28,327 bases of DNA from the IMG/VR virus record IMGVR_UViG_3300044799_000369, positions 1 to 28,327 of that record; one strand, written 5' to 3'. This document shows, in pieces, positions 1 through 7,131 of this stretch. This DNA is from a virus. A program made the position numbers and the translations under genes. The notes under the pieces are model-generated. The model saw only the letters and a list, made by a program, of their open reading frames with translations, searched no databases and had not been told where the DNA came from. The stretch's first letter is position 1. Every line of letters begins with the position of its first letter.

Positions 1-2
1 CA

Positions 3-461
3 GCTGGATTACAAGTTACACCTGCCGACGGTTCTATTCGTGGAGGCGATAATACTTACTATGTACAAATGGATGTAGGAGATAACTGGGCGAAAATATT
101 TGGGCAGGGTCAATTTGGCTCTTGGTTTATTGGACAGCTTGATGATTTTGATACTGGTGCTTTGCTGATAAAAACTCAAACCGCTGACGCTATCATTTTA
201 GCAACAAGCGGTGCGAATGAAAGAATGCGTATAACGCCAGCAGGGCTTATAGGCATAGGCAATAATACACCTACGCAGAAAGTTGATGTAGTAGGACAAG
301 TCAAGATAGCTAATGGTGCCAACGCACCTTTAAACGTACCCGTACTTGCAGCAAATCCAGCAGCACCTGCAAATGGAGATGTTTGGATATACAAGAATGG
401 TGCGACTCAGGCATTAAGATTTAGAGCAGCAGGAATAACATACAGCTGTACAGGCGTATGA
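3..461 (+). CDS. Fibre-like structural protein, C-terminal part (5' truncated)
   Basis: The reading frame is open from the left edge, so the gene begins outside the window and only its last 152 codons are seen. The visible part is rich in Gly, Ala, Thr and Asn and contains the segment ANERMRITPAGLIGIG followed by TPTQKVDV. That layout is typical of the repeats just before the end of many tail or head fibres, where bacterial relatives often carry a chaperone domain. No chaperone domain follows here, because the protein ends in a short beta-rich tail. It lies upstream of the head maturation genes, so it could be a capsid fibre rather than a tail fibre. A strong ribosome site (GAGGAGGTGA) for the next gene overlaps its stop codon. 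Confidence 0.6.
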   Translation, partial: AGLQVTPADGSIRGGDNTYYVQMDVGDNWAKIFGQGQFGSWFIGQLDDFDTGALLIKTQTADAIILATSGANERMRITPAGLIGIGNNTPTQKVDVVGQVKIANGANAPLNVPVLAANPAAPANGDVWIYKNGATQALRFRAAGITYSCTGV

Positions 462-471
462 GGAGGTGAAC

Positions 472-633
472 ATGACTATTGAAATAGAAAAATCTGATGG
501 ACAGATTATTGTAAAAGAGACGGTAACAAATGAGATATACAGGCTAACATTATTAGAAATAGAAGCCAAGATATTAGAAATTCAAGCTGAGCTGGCAAAG
601 TGGCAAGCTTGGAAGGCACAATTAGCACCATGA
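472..633 (+). CDS. Small predicted coiled-coil protein (53 aa)
   Basis: A short gene with one of the strongest Shine-Dalgarno sites in the window (AGGAGGTGA, 461-469) directly before the ATG at 472. The N-terminal half looks like beta strand (QIIVKETVTNEIYRL). The C-terminal half is a helix with heptad-like Leu/Ile spacing (LLEIEAKILEIQAELAKW). Its stop overlaps the next ATG (ATGA), which suggests translational coupling. Proteins of this shape follow fibre genes in many phages and may be oligomerising accessory factors, but I do not recognise a family. Function unknown. Confidence 0.6.
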   Translation: MTIEIEKSDGQIIVKETVTNEIYRLTLLEIEAKILEIQAELAKWQAWKAQLAP

Positions 634-800
634 TAAAACAGAAAAGAGTTGGAGTAAAGCCTTTGGGCGAGAGCGGAGGACATTCTCCGTTTTCCTTTGA
701 AAGACCAAAGAAGGTAGAATGGGTGCAGACCGAGAACATGCCCATGATTAACTTATTGAGAGAAATACTGGAGGAATTGAAAAAGCTCAACGCCAAATGA
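630..800 (+). CDS. Small hypothetical protein (56 aa)
   Basis: The chosen start is the ATG at 630, which overlaps the previous stop as ATGA. The frame is open further upstream only through a non-ATG codon. The protein has a basic N-terminus, a Gly/Ser/Pro-rich middle (GESGGHSPFSFERPKK) and a C-terminal amphipathic helix (INLLREILEELKKLNAK). It overlaps the following gene by four bases. No family recognised. Tight coupling on both sides supports it being a real gene in the head operon. Confidence 0.5.
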   Translation: MIKQKRVGVKPLGESGGHSPFSFERPKKVEWVQTENMPMINLLREILEELKKLNAK

Positions 801-1051
801 ACAAGGAGAAGAAAGAAACTTTAAACAGGCTGGTGGTGGCGAGTCTAGCCACGTATAGCGATTACACTCCCACGGCGAAGGAATTGTATTGCATCATAGC
901 GGAGCGAAAGCCGGTGCTCGTCACTAGAGGCTTCAAATCTTTTGTCAAAATCATGAACAGCTTCCCTGACGTAGAGAACATAGAGATACGAAAAGGAGAG
1001 CCAGACAGGTACACTTTGAAAAAAACTTTATTAGAGAGTAAGGTGAGATAA
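797..1051 (+). CDS. Small protein, possible winged-helix fold (84 aa)
   Basis: Starts at the ATG in the ATGA overlap with the previous gene. Residues 25-75 read as helix, helix, helix and then a beta hairpin with charged tip (TAKELYCIIAERKP, then RGFKSFVKIMNSFP, then IEIRKGEPDRYTLKK). This order is seen in winged-helix domains, but the match is only structural reading by eye. It sits immediately upstream of the prohead protease, so it could be a structural or assembly gene instead of a regulator. Confidence 0.45.
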   Translation: MNKEKKETLNRLVVASLATYSDYTPTAKELYCIIAERKPVLVTRGFKSFVKIMNSFPDVENIEIRKGEPDRYTLKKTLLESKVR

Positions 1052-1055
1052 GAAT

Positions 1056-2402
1056 ATGGACAACAAGTTCAAGTTCTACATACCTTTGAACAAAGCCCAG
1101 ACAATGACCATAGGCAACGACTCGCTTGTCGGTGTAGCCTCCACATTATCTTTGGATAGGGATGAAGAAAGGATGTCTGATAGAGCCCTGAAGATGATGG
1201 TATCTGACATCAAGGTCATGGGCATAAACCTATTCGGCAACCACGAGCACAACTGGGAGAACACATTAGGAGCCATAAAGGACGCAGAGCTGAGAGAAGA
1301 TAAAGTTATGATTAACGTAACTCTTGATGACCCTGTAACCAACCAGAAAATTCCTATGCTGTTAAACAAGCTAAAGAAAGGCATCAAGCTTGGCTTGTCT
1401 GTCGGAGGCACAGTCACAGATGAGAAATGGGAATACAATTCAGAGCTGGGCAAGAAGGTAAAAGTTATTGATGGAGTAAAGCTCTATGAGATTTCTGTCG
1501 TCGGCATTCCCAGCAACACAGAAAGCTTTGTATCTCTGCCCACCGCTATTTCTAAATCACGTAAATTTGCAAAAGATGAAAATTTAGTAGCCTATTGTAG
1601 CATTTGTAAGAAAAGAACAACTTGGACTAAAACTGACGGGCATTCTACGTGCGATGAATGTGGCAAGGCTGAGCAGATAATGTTTAGAAGTAAATGTCCT
1701 ATTTCTAAATCACGTAAGTTTAGCAAAGCCAAAGAATGTGTAAACTGTGGTAAGCCGATAGTAACAGCTTGGCACGACCCAAATAATCAACCAGAATTAA
1801 GTTTTTGCTCAGAAAAATGTATGAACCATTATTTTGGTAAATGTCCTATCTGCTTTGGGATTATGAAAGCACAAACTTGTCAGGCTTGCTTTTACAAATT
1901 AACTACTAAGGCTTTCCCTCGTAAAGTTAGAGCTGGTGGAGAAACGGTAACTTGCCCGAAGTGTGGTAAGGAAACCTTTAGTGTTATCGAAGATAGACAA
2001 GGCATGTACGGCAAATGCTCAAGCTGTGGCTATTCTGACCAAGTAGCTCAAGAGGAATATAGAGAAGAAAAAATAGTTCCAAAAAAACCTAAATGTGATA
2101 GTTGCGAGATGATGGTCATTAATAATATTCCAACGCACGAGCAAGGCTGTCCTAACGCCAAAAAATCAGTTATAGTTAAAGCAAGGGCAGAAGGCGTAGG
2201 TAGAATGACTTGTTCTGAGTGCCAAAGAGCCATAAATAGTTGCGATAATTGCGGCAAATATTTTAACGAGCGTGACATTGTTGAATGCGAACGTGGGAAA
2301 TTACATTATTGCAGCAGATGCTACGGACAAGTAAGTGGTAAATCCGCTCATACTTGCCCAGTCTGTTATTACAAATCTATAAATATCAGTATGGAGAACT
2401 AA
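1056..2402 (+). CDS. Prohead protease with C-terminal zinc-ribbon array
   Basis: Residues 1-165 match the HK97-type prohead serine protease family (peptidase S78). They show the catalytic His region (FGNHEHNWENTLGA, His63/His65), the nucleophile region (KLGLSVGG, Ser115) and the strand YEISVVGIPSN, which resembles the family's conserved EISLV..PAN motif. This enzyme cleaves scaffold and capsid proteins inside the procapsid. Family members normally end soon after that strand. Here about 280 further residues hold many CxxC pairs (about residues 181-202, 228-231, 251-278, 300-324, 347-365, 386-437), enough for five or six zinc-binding modules. A 19-base exact direct repeat marks the start of the extension. 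Downstream are scaffold and capsid genes, which fits the protease role. The role of the zinc array is unknown; binding of DNA, scaffold or RNA is possible. Confidence 0.85.
   Translation: MDNKFKFYIPLNKAQTMTIGNDSLVGVASTLSLDRDEERMSDRALKMMVSDIKVMGINLFGNHEHNWENTLGAIKDAELREDKVMINVTLDDPVTNQKIPMLLNKLKKGIKLGLSVGGTVTDEKWEYNSELGKKVKVIDGVKLYEISVVGIPSNTESFVSLPTAISKSRKFAKDENLVAYCSICKKRTTWTKTDGHSTCDECGKAEQIMFRSKCPISKSRKFSKAKECVNCGKPIVTAWHDPNNQPELSFCSEKCMNHYFGKCPICFGIMKAQTCQACFYKLTTKAFPRKVRAGGETVTCPKCGKETFSVIEDRQGMYGKCSSCGYSDQVAQEEYREEKIVPKKPKCDSCEMMVINNIPTHEQGCPNAKKSVIVKARAEGVGRMTCSECQRAINSCDNCGKYFNERDIVECERGKLHYCSRCYGQVSGKSAHTCPVCYYKSINISMEN
1546..1717 (+). repeat. 19-bp direct repeat pair inside the protease gene
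   Basis: CTATTTCTAAATCACGTAA occurs at 1546-1564 and again at 1699-1717. The copies are 153 bases (51 codons) apart and in the same reading frame, each encoding ISKSRKF. The repeat lies at the junction between the protease domain and the zinc-ribbon extension and brackets the first zinc ribbon. It could be a scar of in-frame duplication or insertion. Confidence 0.75.
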
Positions 2403-2406
2403 AAAT

Positions 2407-3030
2407 ATGGTAAACCGCTTTGCAATAGGTGACGCCGTGATGTATGGCGACAAAGAAGGAGTCATAGCGAGCAGAACTGGGGACGAAGCAAGGGTTAAGT
2501 TCAGGGACGGAACGTTCCAATTTCTTAACATAAGTGAACTTGCGCCCATCGTATATGTCTCGACGCTCAAGGGCGATAAAGAAGAAGTGGGCTGCCCATT
2601 CTGTCAGCACCCCGCATCCGAGATTAAGATGGATGAGGAAAAGCACTTGGGCAGAGCGTTCCAGTGCAACGCATGTGGGGCGAGATTCTACAAGGACGAA
2701 TTCGCCAAAGAAGTCTTCGCCACCATTACTTACAAGAAAATTAAATTAAGCAAAGGCTTCCATGTAGTCTGCCCCAAATGTAAAGCGGAAAAATATTACG
2801 TTGAAGATTACGACCCTAACAAGACGTGTAGATGCGATGAATGCGGTTGGAAATGGCAACCAAAGGAAAATGAAATAGACGAGGATTACAAATCACATTC
2901 TCCAGATTTAAAAAAGAGAAGGCATTCCGCCAAATGGGATAGATGCGTGGCAGACGTGAAAGCTAGAGGCGGAGTAGACAGCCCAGAAGCTGTATGCACA
3001 GAACAATTAGGAGATGAAAGTTACGAATAA
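2407..3030 (+). CDS. Zinc-ribbon head-module protein with KOW-like N-terminus
   Basis: The 207-residue protein has three recognisable parts. Residues 3-45 look like a small beta barrel of KOW/Tudor type (FAIGDAVMYGDKEGVI, then ARVKFRDGTFQFL). Residues 63-146 hold two zinc ribbons (CPFC with CNAC, and CPKC with CRCDEC). Residues 175-202 contain DRCVADVKARGG and SPEAVCTEQLG, a Cys-containing helical motif common near the ends of phage head and capsid-maturation proteins. It begins five bases after the protease stop and shares the SPDL tetrapeptide with the scaffold-like gene. A role in procapsid assembly or genome contact is inferred from position. Exact function unknown. Confidence 0.65.
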   Translation: MVNRFAIGDAVMYGDKEGVIASRTGDEARVKFRDGTFQFLNISELAPIVYVSTLKGDKEEVGCPFCQHPASEIKMDEEKHLGRAFQCNACGARFYKDEFAKEVFATITYKKIKLSKGFHVVCPKCKAEKYYVEDYDPNKTCRCDECGWKWQPKENEIDEDYKSHSPDLKKRRHSAKWDRCVADVKARGGVDSPEAVCTEQLGDESYE

Positions 3031-3042
3031 AGGAGATTCAAA

Positions 3043-3768
3043 ATGCCAAAACTAAAAGCTAAAAAAGAAAGTGAAAACTTACCCACAGCAGAAGAACACA
3101 GGGAAGTGGACGTTCCAGAAGAACAGGAAATAAAACTTAAAGACGCAGAAGCCGAGGCTGAAAGCGAAGCCGAGGGAGAAGCGGAAGCGGAAGGAGACGC
3201 CGAAGCAGGGAAACCTAAATTGAGGTACAAAGACCCAGATGCCGAAGCGGAACCAGAAGCGGAGGCATGCCCGAAGTGCGGAGCAGCCATCAAGGAAGGA
3301 ACTTGCGTCAAATGCGGGTACACCGTGAAAGGCGAAATGGGCGGCACGAACCCAGAAGAGAGCGAAACCATAGGAGCATCAGACCCACACACGATAACGC
3401 CAAACATGACGGTACCAAGCAAAGGACAAAACGTCTTTGTTCCAACTTCAAGAATATCTGTGAGCAGAGAACAACCTAAATATCCAAATGAGGTGCAGCT
3501 TAAATCTGCATCACCAGATTTGAATAAGAGCCCACTCTTTGTAGAGCTGACAAAACAGATTAATGGGATACAAAAAGCACTGGCAACGAAGTTAGAAGCT
3601 GTAGAGAAAAGCTACAACGACCGACTTGCCAACTTGCAGAAGACATTAGACAAATTTTACGCACAGCCTTTCTACAAGTCCGTTAATGAAAATGTCAATC
3701 CAGAAGCAGTACTACAACAAAGTATTGCCAAGCAAATAGAAAAAGGAAGTATAGAATTCAGAAATTAA
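3043..3768 (+). CDS. Scaffold-like protein with acidic Ala/Glu stretch and zinc ribbon
   Basis: The gene starts after a good ribosome site (AAAGGAGATTC) and lies directly before the major capsid gene, the usual place for a scaffold. Residues 32-75 are an extremely acidic repeat of Glu-Ala dipeptides. Residues 76-92 form a CPKCG/CVKCG zinc ribbon. Residues 155-240 are predicted helical or coiled coil and should include the capsid-binding end. The protein carries SASPDLN at about 156-161, similar to a motif in the preceding gene. A 241-residue acidic/coiled-coil protein fits a scaffold. A zinc ribbon inside one is unusual. An alternative is the delta domain of a capsid precursor. Confidence 0.65.
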   Translation: MPKLKAKKESENLPTAEEHREVDVPEEQEIKLKDAEAEAESEAEGEAEAEGDAEAGKPKLRYKDPDAEAEPEAEACPKCGAAIKEGTCVKCGYTVKGEMGGTNPEESETIGASDPHTITPNMTVPSKGQNVFVPTSRISVSREQPKYPNEVQLKSASPDLNKSPLFVELTKQINGIQKALATKLEAVEKSYNDRLANLQKTLDKFYAQPFYKSVNENVNPEAVLQQSIAKQIEKGSIEFRN

Positions 3769-3781
3769 AGGAGAAATACAA

Positions 3782-4924
3782 ATGGCAGATACAATAACAA
3801 TACACAAAGCCTATACTGATACGCTGGTCAGAGAATACGGTGAGGGCATGGTCACATCAAGTGCCACCCAAGACCTTAGGAAAGACCTCGCATTAGAAGC
3901 AGGCTACACGACCTTCAAGGAGACATATGTCAACTTGAGGAAAGCATTAACGACGACACTGAGCACCTATGCAGCAGGAACATTGCCTGTCTTGATACCA
4001 GTCTATGTAGACCCAGAAATTGTAGATTTGACAAGGCGTGCAACACCACTCGTAGAGCTCGTTCCGAGAGTCACCAACTACGGTAAGACAGCCGATTACA
4101 ACCAGATAACTGTGATTAACACAGCGCAAGCGCTAGGTGAAGACGCAGCTTTAACAGAACAGAACGACACTTACGTGAGGCGTTCCGTCTTAGTGAAATA
4201 CCTATATTCGATAGGCAGAGTAACTGGACAGATGTTTGCAGCAAGCAAGCAATACCTTTCAAGTGGCGGATATGTAGACGCTTTGAGCCTTGAAGTAAAG
4301 AACAAGACATTAGCATTAAAGCGACTTGAAGAAGCTATGATTTTGCTGGGCAACTCGCAAGCAGATTGGGTAGAACCAGTGAATAGCGTGACTGTAACAG
4401 GTGCGAACTCGTACGACGGACTTTGGAATTATATTTCAAATGCCAACAGCTGTGGATTCGGTGGAAGCTCATCGTACACAACGGACTTAGCCGGAGCACC
4501 GATAAGTATCAGCGCACTGCGAACAGCGATAAGGACTTGCAGGACTGCAGGCGGAGAGCCTAACCTCGTAGTGACAGATTATTCAACATACGATGCAATC
4601 AAAGGATTGATACAAGACCAGCTGAGATATGTCTCTACAACGAGCATAGCTTGGGGAATTGTCACCGTATCGTTTGAAGGCACGCCCATAATTGCAAGCA
4701 GGTTTTTGAGCAACACAGCAGGAACAGGTTCAGGCACACCATACAACGCAAGAAGCCTATTCGTGATAGACACAAATGTCATAGAAATGAGGGTATTGCA
4801 GGACGTCAGCTATGAGGAATTAGCCAAGGTAAACGACAGCGTGAAATTCATGCTGAAGTGTTACGAAGCGCTCGTAGTGAAAGCACCGCAATTCAACCAT
4901 GTCATTCATGACATAGGAGCTTAA
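3782..4924 (+). CDS. Major capsid protein, HK97 fold
   Basis: This 380-residue protein follows protease and scaffold genes and has a strong ribosome site (AAAGGAGAAA). The sequence has the profile of HK97-fold major capsid proteins: a helical N-terminal arm (to about residue 60), then GTLPVLIPVYVDPEIVDLTR, an A-domain-like middle rich in small residues (VTVTGANSYDGLWNYI), and a C-terminal segment with FEGTPIIASRFL and NTAGTGSGTPYNARSLFVID. The last two resemble the strand-rich P/A-domain end of this family. Coding is GC-richer than in neighbouring genes, as expected of a highly expressed gene. The N-terminal arm could be a protease substrate. Identification rests on gene order and profile, not on a search. 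Confidence 0.85.
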   Translation: MADTITIHKAYTDTLVREYGEGMVTSSATQDLRKDLALEAGYTTFKETYVNLRKALTTTLSTYAAGTLPVLIPVYVDPEIVDLTRRATPLVELVPRVTNYGKTADYNQITVINTAQALGEDAALTEQNDTYVRRSVLVKYLYSIGRVTGQMFAASKQYLSSGGYVDALSLEVKNKTLALKRLEEAMILLGNSQADWVEPVNSVTVTGANSYDGLWNYISNANSCGFGGSSSYTTDLAGAPISISALRTAIRTCRTAGGEPNLVVTDYSTYDAIKGLIQDQLRYVSTTSIAWGIVTVSFEGTPIIASRFLSNTAGTGSGTPYNARSLFVIDTNVIEMRVLQDVSYEELAKVNDSVKFMLKCYEALVVKAPQFNHVIHDIGA

Positions 4925-5212
4925 ATGGCAGCGATAACAGGATGTACAACACAACAGGCATCACCAAACGCAGGATATTTGATTCTGGTTGTAAAAACAC
5001 CAGCGACAGCCGATAGCAATGATACAATAGATGTATCTAGCGCAGCAGCGACAGGCGGACAAACCTTAGCGACCATATACGGGGTGCTAGGTGCATTTGA
5101 TAATACGACTGGAGACGCTGTAACTGCGACTTGGTCAGGAACCACGATTACTATTGACGCCGCAGGCGGAACAACCGACCACACGTATCGTGTGATAGTG
5201 GTGGGCATATAA
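4925..5212 (+). CDS. Small capsid decoration-type protein
   Basis: The ATG follows the capsid gene stop with no gap (TAA ATG). The 95-residue product is almost all small and beta-forming residues (Ala, Thr, Gly, Val), with AATGGQTLATIYGVL near the middle and a hydrophobic end (YRVIVVGI). Small beta proteins right after the major capsid gene are often decoration or cement proteins on the outer shell. The gene two positions down (5277-5516) has a similar size, composition and strand order and may be a diverged paralogue. Confidence 0.55.
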   Translation: MAAITGCTTQQASPNAGYLILVVKTPATADSNDTIDVSSAAATGGQTLATIYGVLGAFDNTTGDAVTATWSGTTITIDAAGGTTDHTYRVIVVGI

Positions 5213-5230
5213 ACAAGGCAAAGTAGTGCC

Positions 5231-5257
5231 TATGCTTGGGTAATAAACCCAAGCATA
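5231..5257 (+). other. Perfect 11-bp hairpin between the two decoration genes
   Basis: TATGCTTGGGT (5231-5241), loop AATAA, then ACCCAAGCATA (5247-5257) form a perfect inverted repeat in the 64-base gap between two small virion genes. A run of four A follows, not T, so on the + strand it does not look like a T-rich terminator. It could be an RNA stability or processing element that adjusts the amount of capsid and decoration messages, or protect an mRNA 3' end. Confidence 0.7.
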
Positions 5258-5276
5258 AAAACTACGGAGAAAACAC

Positions 5277-5516
5277 ATGGCAGTAATAGCAAGCGTAACA
5301 AAAAAAGAAATAACAGGCGTCATAGGAATGGAGATAATCCGTGGAACAGTCACAACTTCAGGCGACACTTATGCGAGCAGATTCGGTAAGATATGGGCTG
5401 TAATAGTACATGACGAGACTACGTTGGGTGGAGCAAAAGCAGTTGCGACAGGCTCATCGGTGGCGGTCACTTGCACGAATGGCGACGTAGTTGATTTACT
5501 GATATTCGGCTCGTAA
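5277..5516 (+). CDS. Second small capsid decoration-type protein
   Basis: A 79-residue beta-rich protein starting after ACTACGGAG. It contains GVIGMEIIRGTVTTSGDTY and ends VTCTNGDVVDLLIFGS. The order strand-loop-strand with a GKIWAVIV segment resembles the preceding small protein (ATIYGVLG) closely enough to suggest a shared fold. The two could be alternate decoration proteins, or one could be a head-completion protein. It is separated from its neighbour by the 11-bp hairpin. Confidence 0.5.
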   Translation: MAVIASVTKKEITGVIGMEIIRGTVTTSGDTYASRFGKIWAVIVHDETTLGGAKAVATGSSVAVTCTNGDVVDLLIFGS

Positions 5517-5561
5517 CTATTTATATGGCGTGGCAACCACAGTGCATAGATAGTAAAAGAA

Positions 5562-5705
5562 ATGTACAAAATAAAGTTCTACAATGGCAAGCCAAGCGCA
5601 ACACCAGATTTAAATAGTGATAATGATATAAATTGCGTATATGGTAAAAAAGAAACAAGGAAGTTGGAACAAAGGAAAAAAAGGCACGTTTCAAAAAGGG
5701 CATAA
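5562..5705 (+). pseudogene. Probable 5' fragment of a gene split by an HNH insertion
   Basis: A 47-codon frame starts at ATG 5562. Its first 24 residues (ending ATPDLNSDNDIN) resemble the SPDLN motif of the scaffold-like protein. From 5634 the frame runs through the HNH gene in another phase and stops at 5705. The downstream gene (5952-6293) is in the same phase and has the matching codons for Asp-Asn-Ile-Asn at 5961-5972. Joining the two at the shared ATAAAT gives one continuous frame of about 131 residues. This points to a gene interrupted by the endonuclease gene. It is inference, because a short separate peptide gene is also possible. Confidence 0.4.
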
Positions 5706-5970
5706 AAACTGGAATGAAGGCAAGGGCAAAGGTTGGATAGACCAAGATGGTTATAAAAGAGTCTGGGTTAATGGTAAAGAAAGCAGAGAGCATATCGAAG
5801 TTTGGAAAAAGGCTAATAGTGCAACAATACCCAGAGGATACATAATTCACCATATTAATGGAAACAGGGCAGATAATAGGCTAGAAAACTTGCAATTATG
5901 CACAAGAAGAGAACATATAACAAGATACCATAAAAATCCAAATTGGAAGAAATGGAACAAGATAACATAA
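5641..5970 (+). CDS. HNH homing endonuclease
   Basis: The 109-residue protein has a basic, Lys/Gly-rich N-terminus (NKGKKGTFQKGHKNW) and an HNH core at residues 68-93: IIHHINGNRADNRLENLQLC, then TRREH. This is the HNH_3 type found in free-standing and intron-encoded homing endonucleases. The double His at 70-71, Asn at 73/75 and Asn83 match the metal and catalytic positions. It sits between head genes, and the inserted segment (about 5634-5972) is scarcely longer than the gene itself, so no group I intron core fits around it. Its 3' end overlaps the next gene. A TATA-free, weakly signalled start suggests expression from read-through. Confidence 0.85.
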   Translation: MVKKKQGSWNKGKKGTFQKGHKNWNEGKGKGWIDQDGYKRVWVNGKESREHIEVWKKANSATIPRGYIIHHINGNRADNRLENLQLCTRREHITRYHKNPNWKKWNKIT

Positions 5971-6293
5971 ATAGAAGTCAGGCGATAGCGGAGGAGAAAG
6001 CGAATGTTCCGAAGGGGACGATAGAGAACGTCCCATCAAGGTCAGGCGTCGGAAGAGAAAGTTCGCATCCAGCCAATCCTCTGGACGATAATTACACAAA
6101 GTACAGACGAGCGAAGTATGGAGAAACGCCTATCTATCCTGAAGTTATATTGGGAATCAACCGAGACCAAATAGCGGATACGAACGTCAATAATACGAAA
6201 ACTCCAAACAATCCAACACGAGACGAAGTGATACGGCAAGACAACTGGGGTGCATGTCCGAGAACTGGTTACGGAAGGAGCATGTCACAATGA
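5952..6293 (+). CDS. Hypothetical head-module protein, probably the 3' part of the split gene
   Basis: The frame opens at ATG 5952 inside the 3' end of the HNH gene and encodes 113 residues. It is hydrophilic, low in predicted secondary structure and rich in Asn, Arg, Asp and Pro (NPLDDNYTKYRRAKYGETP, then NNTKTPNNPTRDEV). There is no membrane segment and no Cys pair. Being in phase with the fragment at 5562 and sharing codons at the junction, it may be the remainder of a gene of about 131 codons. Position between capsid and connector genes suggests a head protein. No family recognised. Confidence 0.55.
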   Translation: MEQDNINRSQAIAEEKANVPKGTIENVPSRSGVGRESSHPANPLDDNYTKYRRAKYGETPIYPEVILGINRDQIADTNVNNTKTPNNPTRDEVIRQDNWGACPRTGYGRSMSQ

Positions 6294-6336
6294 TGACCAC
6301 TTTTGATATGTATTTTAAGTTCAACAAATCTCGCAG

Positions 6337-6346
6337 TATTTAAATA
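6337..6346 (+). promoter_or_regulatory. Possible internal TATA box
   Basis: TATTTAAATA is a palindromic AT-rich box in the only non-coding gap of the head-tail region (6294-6402). A start about 25 bases downstream would give a short leader before the ribosome site GAGGT at 6390-6394. There is no clear BRE upstream, so confidence is low. Confidence 0.3.
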
Positions 6347-6402
6347 TCAGCATAGCATAAGCTAGAAGGCAAGAGCCAAATAAAACCAAGAGGTTAGAAG
6401 AA

Positions 6403-7131
6403 ATCGTATACACAGAGAAGTATTGTAATGCGACGGATGTCTACACCAAAACAGGATTATCTAGTGCCGAGTGCGATTTAACTGCAAATGACAAGCAGCT
6501 CATAGCAGATTCTGAAGCCGAAGTCGACGCAGTAACAGGACGCATGTGGGGCAATGCGCAAGTCAAGGTGGAATATCTGAATTCTCCGAAGAAGGACCTC
6601 TTTGACAACTATGCAAATTATTGCGTGCTAAGCGAATATCCCATACAGAGCATCGTGGAATTTAAAAGGCTAAACTCGGACGGAACGGTGGCAAAGACGT
6701 ATCCGACATTGACATCAGTACAGATAGCAGCAGGCACTTACGACACGACGGATTACTGGCTAGAGACGATGGTCGAGCCTTTGACGAACGCCGTTATACC
6801 TTATGGCAAAATAACCTTAAAGTCAGACGTATTTCCAACAGGGACGAAGAACATAAAGATTTCATATACCTACGGATGGACAGCTGTGCCAACGCAAATC
6901 AAGACATTAGCGACGTGCCTCGCAGGCATAAGAGCTTGGATTTATTTCCTTGGCGGAAATTATAATCGTCTTGATAGCTACAATATACCTCAGCAAAGTG
7001 TAACGAAAGGAAACTTCTACGAAAGGGGAAAGCAGAATATCGAGCAATTGAGAGAGGAGGCAGATAGATTGCTTGATAGGATAGGACGAAGACAGAGGGT
7101 TTTATTTTTTGGCTCATCAGGAGGCACTTGA
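6403..7131 (+). CDS. Head-tail connector (gp6-like adaptor), unusual start codon
   Basis: The product resembles head-tail adaptor proteins. It has an N-terminal helical region with ATDVYTKTGLSSAECDL, IADSEAEVDAVTGRMWG, then a beta section ending in KNIKISYTYGWTAVPTQIKTL and a C-terminal helix with basic residues. The family-like similarity begins well before the first ATG (6544). The frame is open back to 6361 but has no ATG, GTG or TTG there. GAGGT at 6390-6394 is ideally spaced (8 bases) from ATC at 6403, which I take as a non-standard start or a mutated or misread ATG. With that start the protein has 242 residues. It overlaps the next gene by one base. Confidence 0.65.
   Translation: MVYTEKYCNATDVYTKTGLSSAECDLTANDKQLIADSEAEVDAVTGRMWGNAQVKVEYLNSPKKDLFDNYANYCVLSEYPIQSIVEFKRLNSDGTVAKTYPTLTSVQIAAGTYDTTDYWLETMVEPLTNAVIPYGKITLKSDVFPTGTKNIKISYTYGWTAVPTQIKTLATCLAGIRAWIYFLGGNYNRLDSYNIPQQSVTKGNFYERGKQNIEQLREEADRLLDRIGRRQRVLFFGSSGGT

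Noticed and set aside
3021-3422. Minus-strand frame with Ser-Ala repeats
   Set aside because: It is the mirror of the Glu-Ala repeat of the scaffold-like gene, a codon-pattern artefact.
5634-5972. Group I intron hosting the first HNH gene
   Set aside because: The insertion is barely larger than the HNH gene, leaving no room for an intron core.
6544-7131. Connector gene starting at ATG 6544
   Set aside because: The upstream in-phase sequence has connector-like features (VTGRMWG continues from upstream helices) and a spaced ribosome site precedes 6403.
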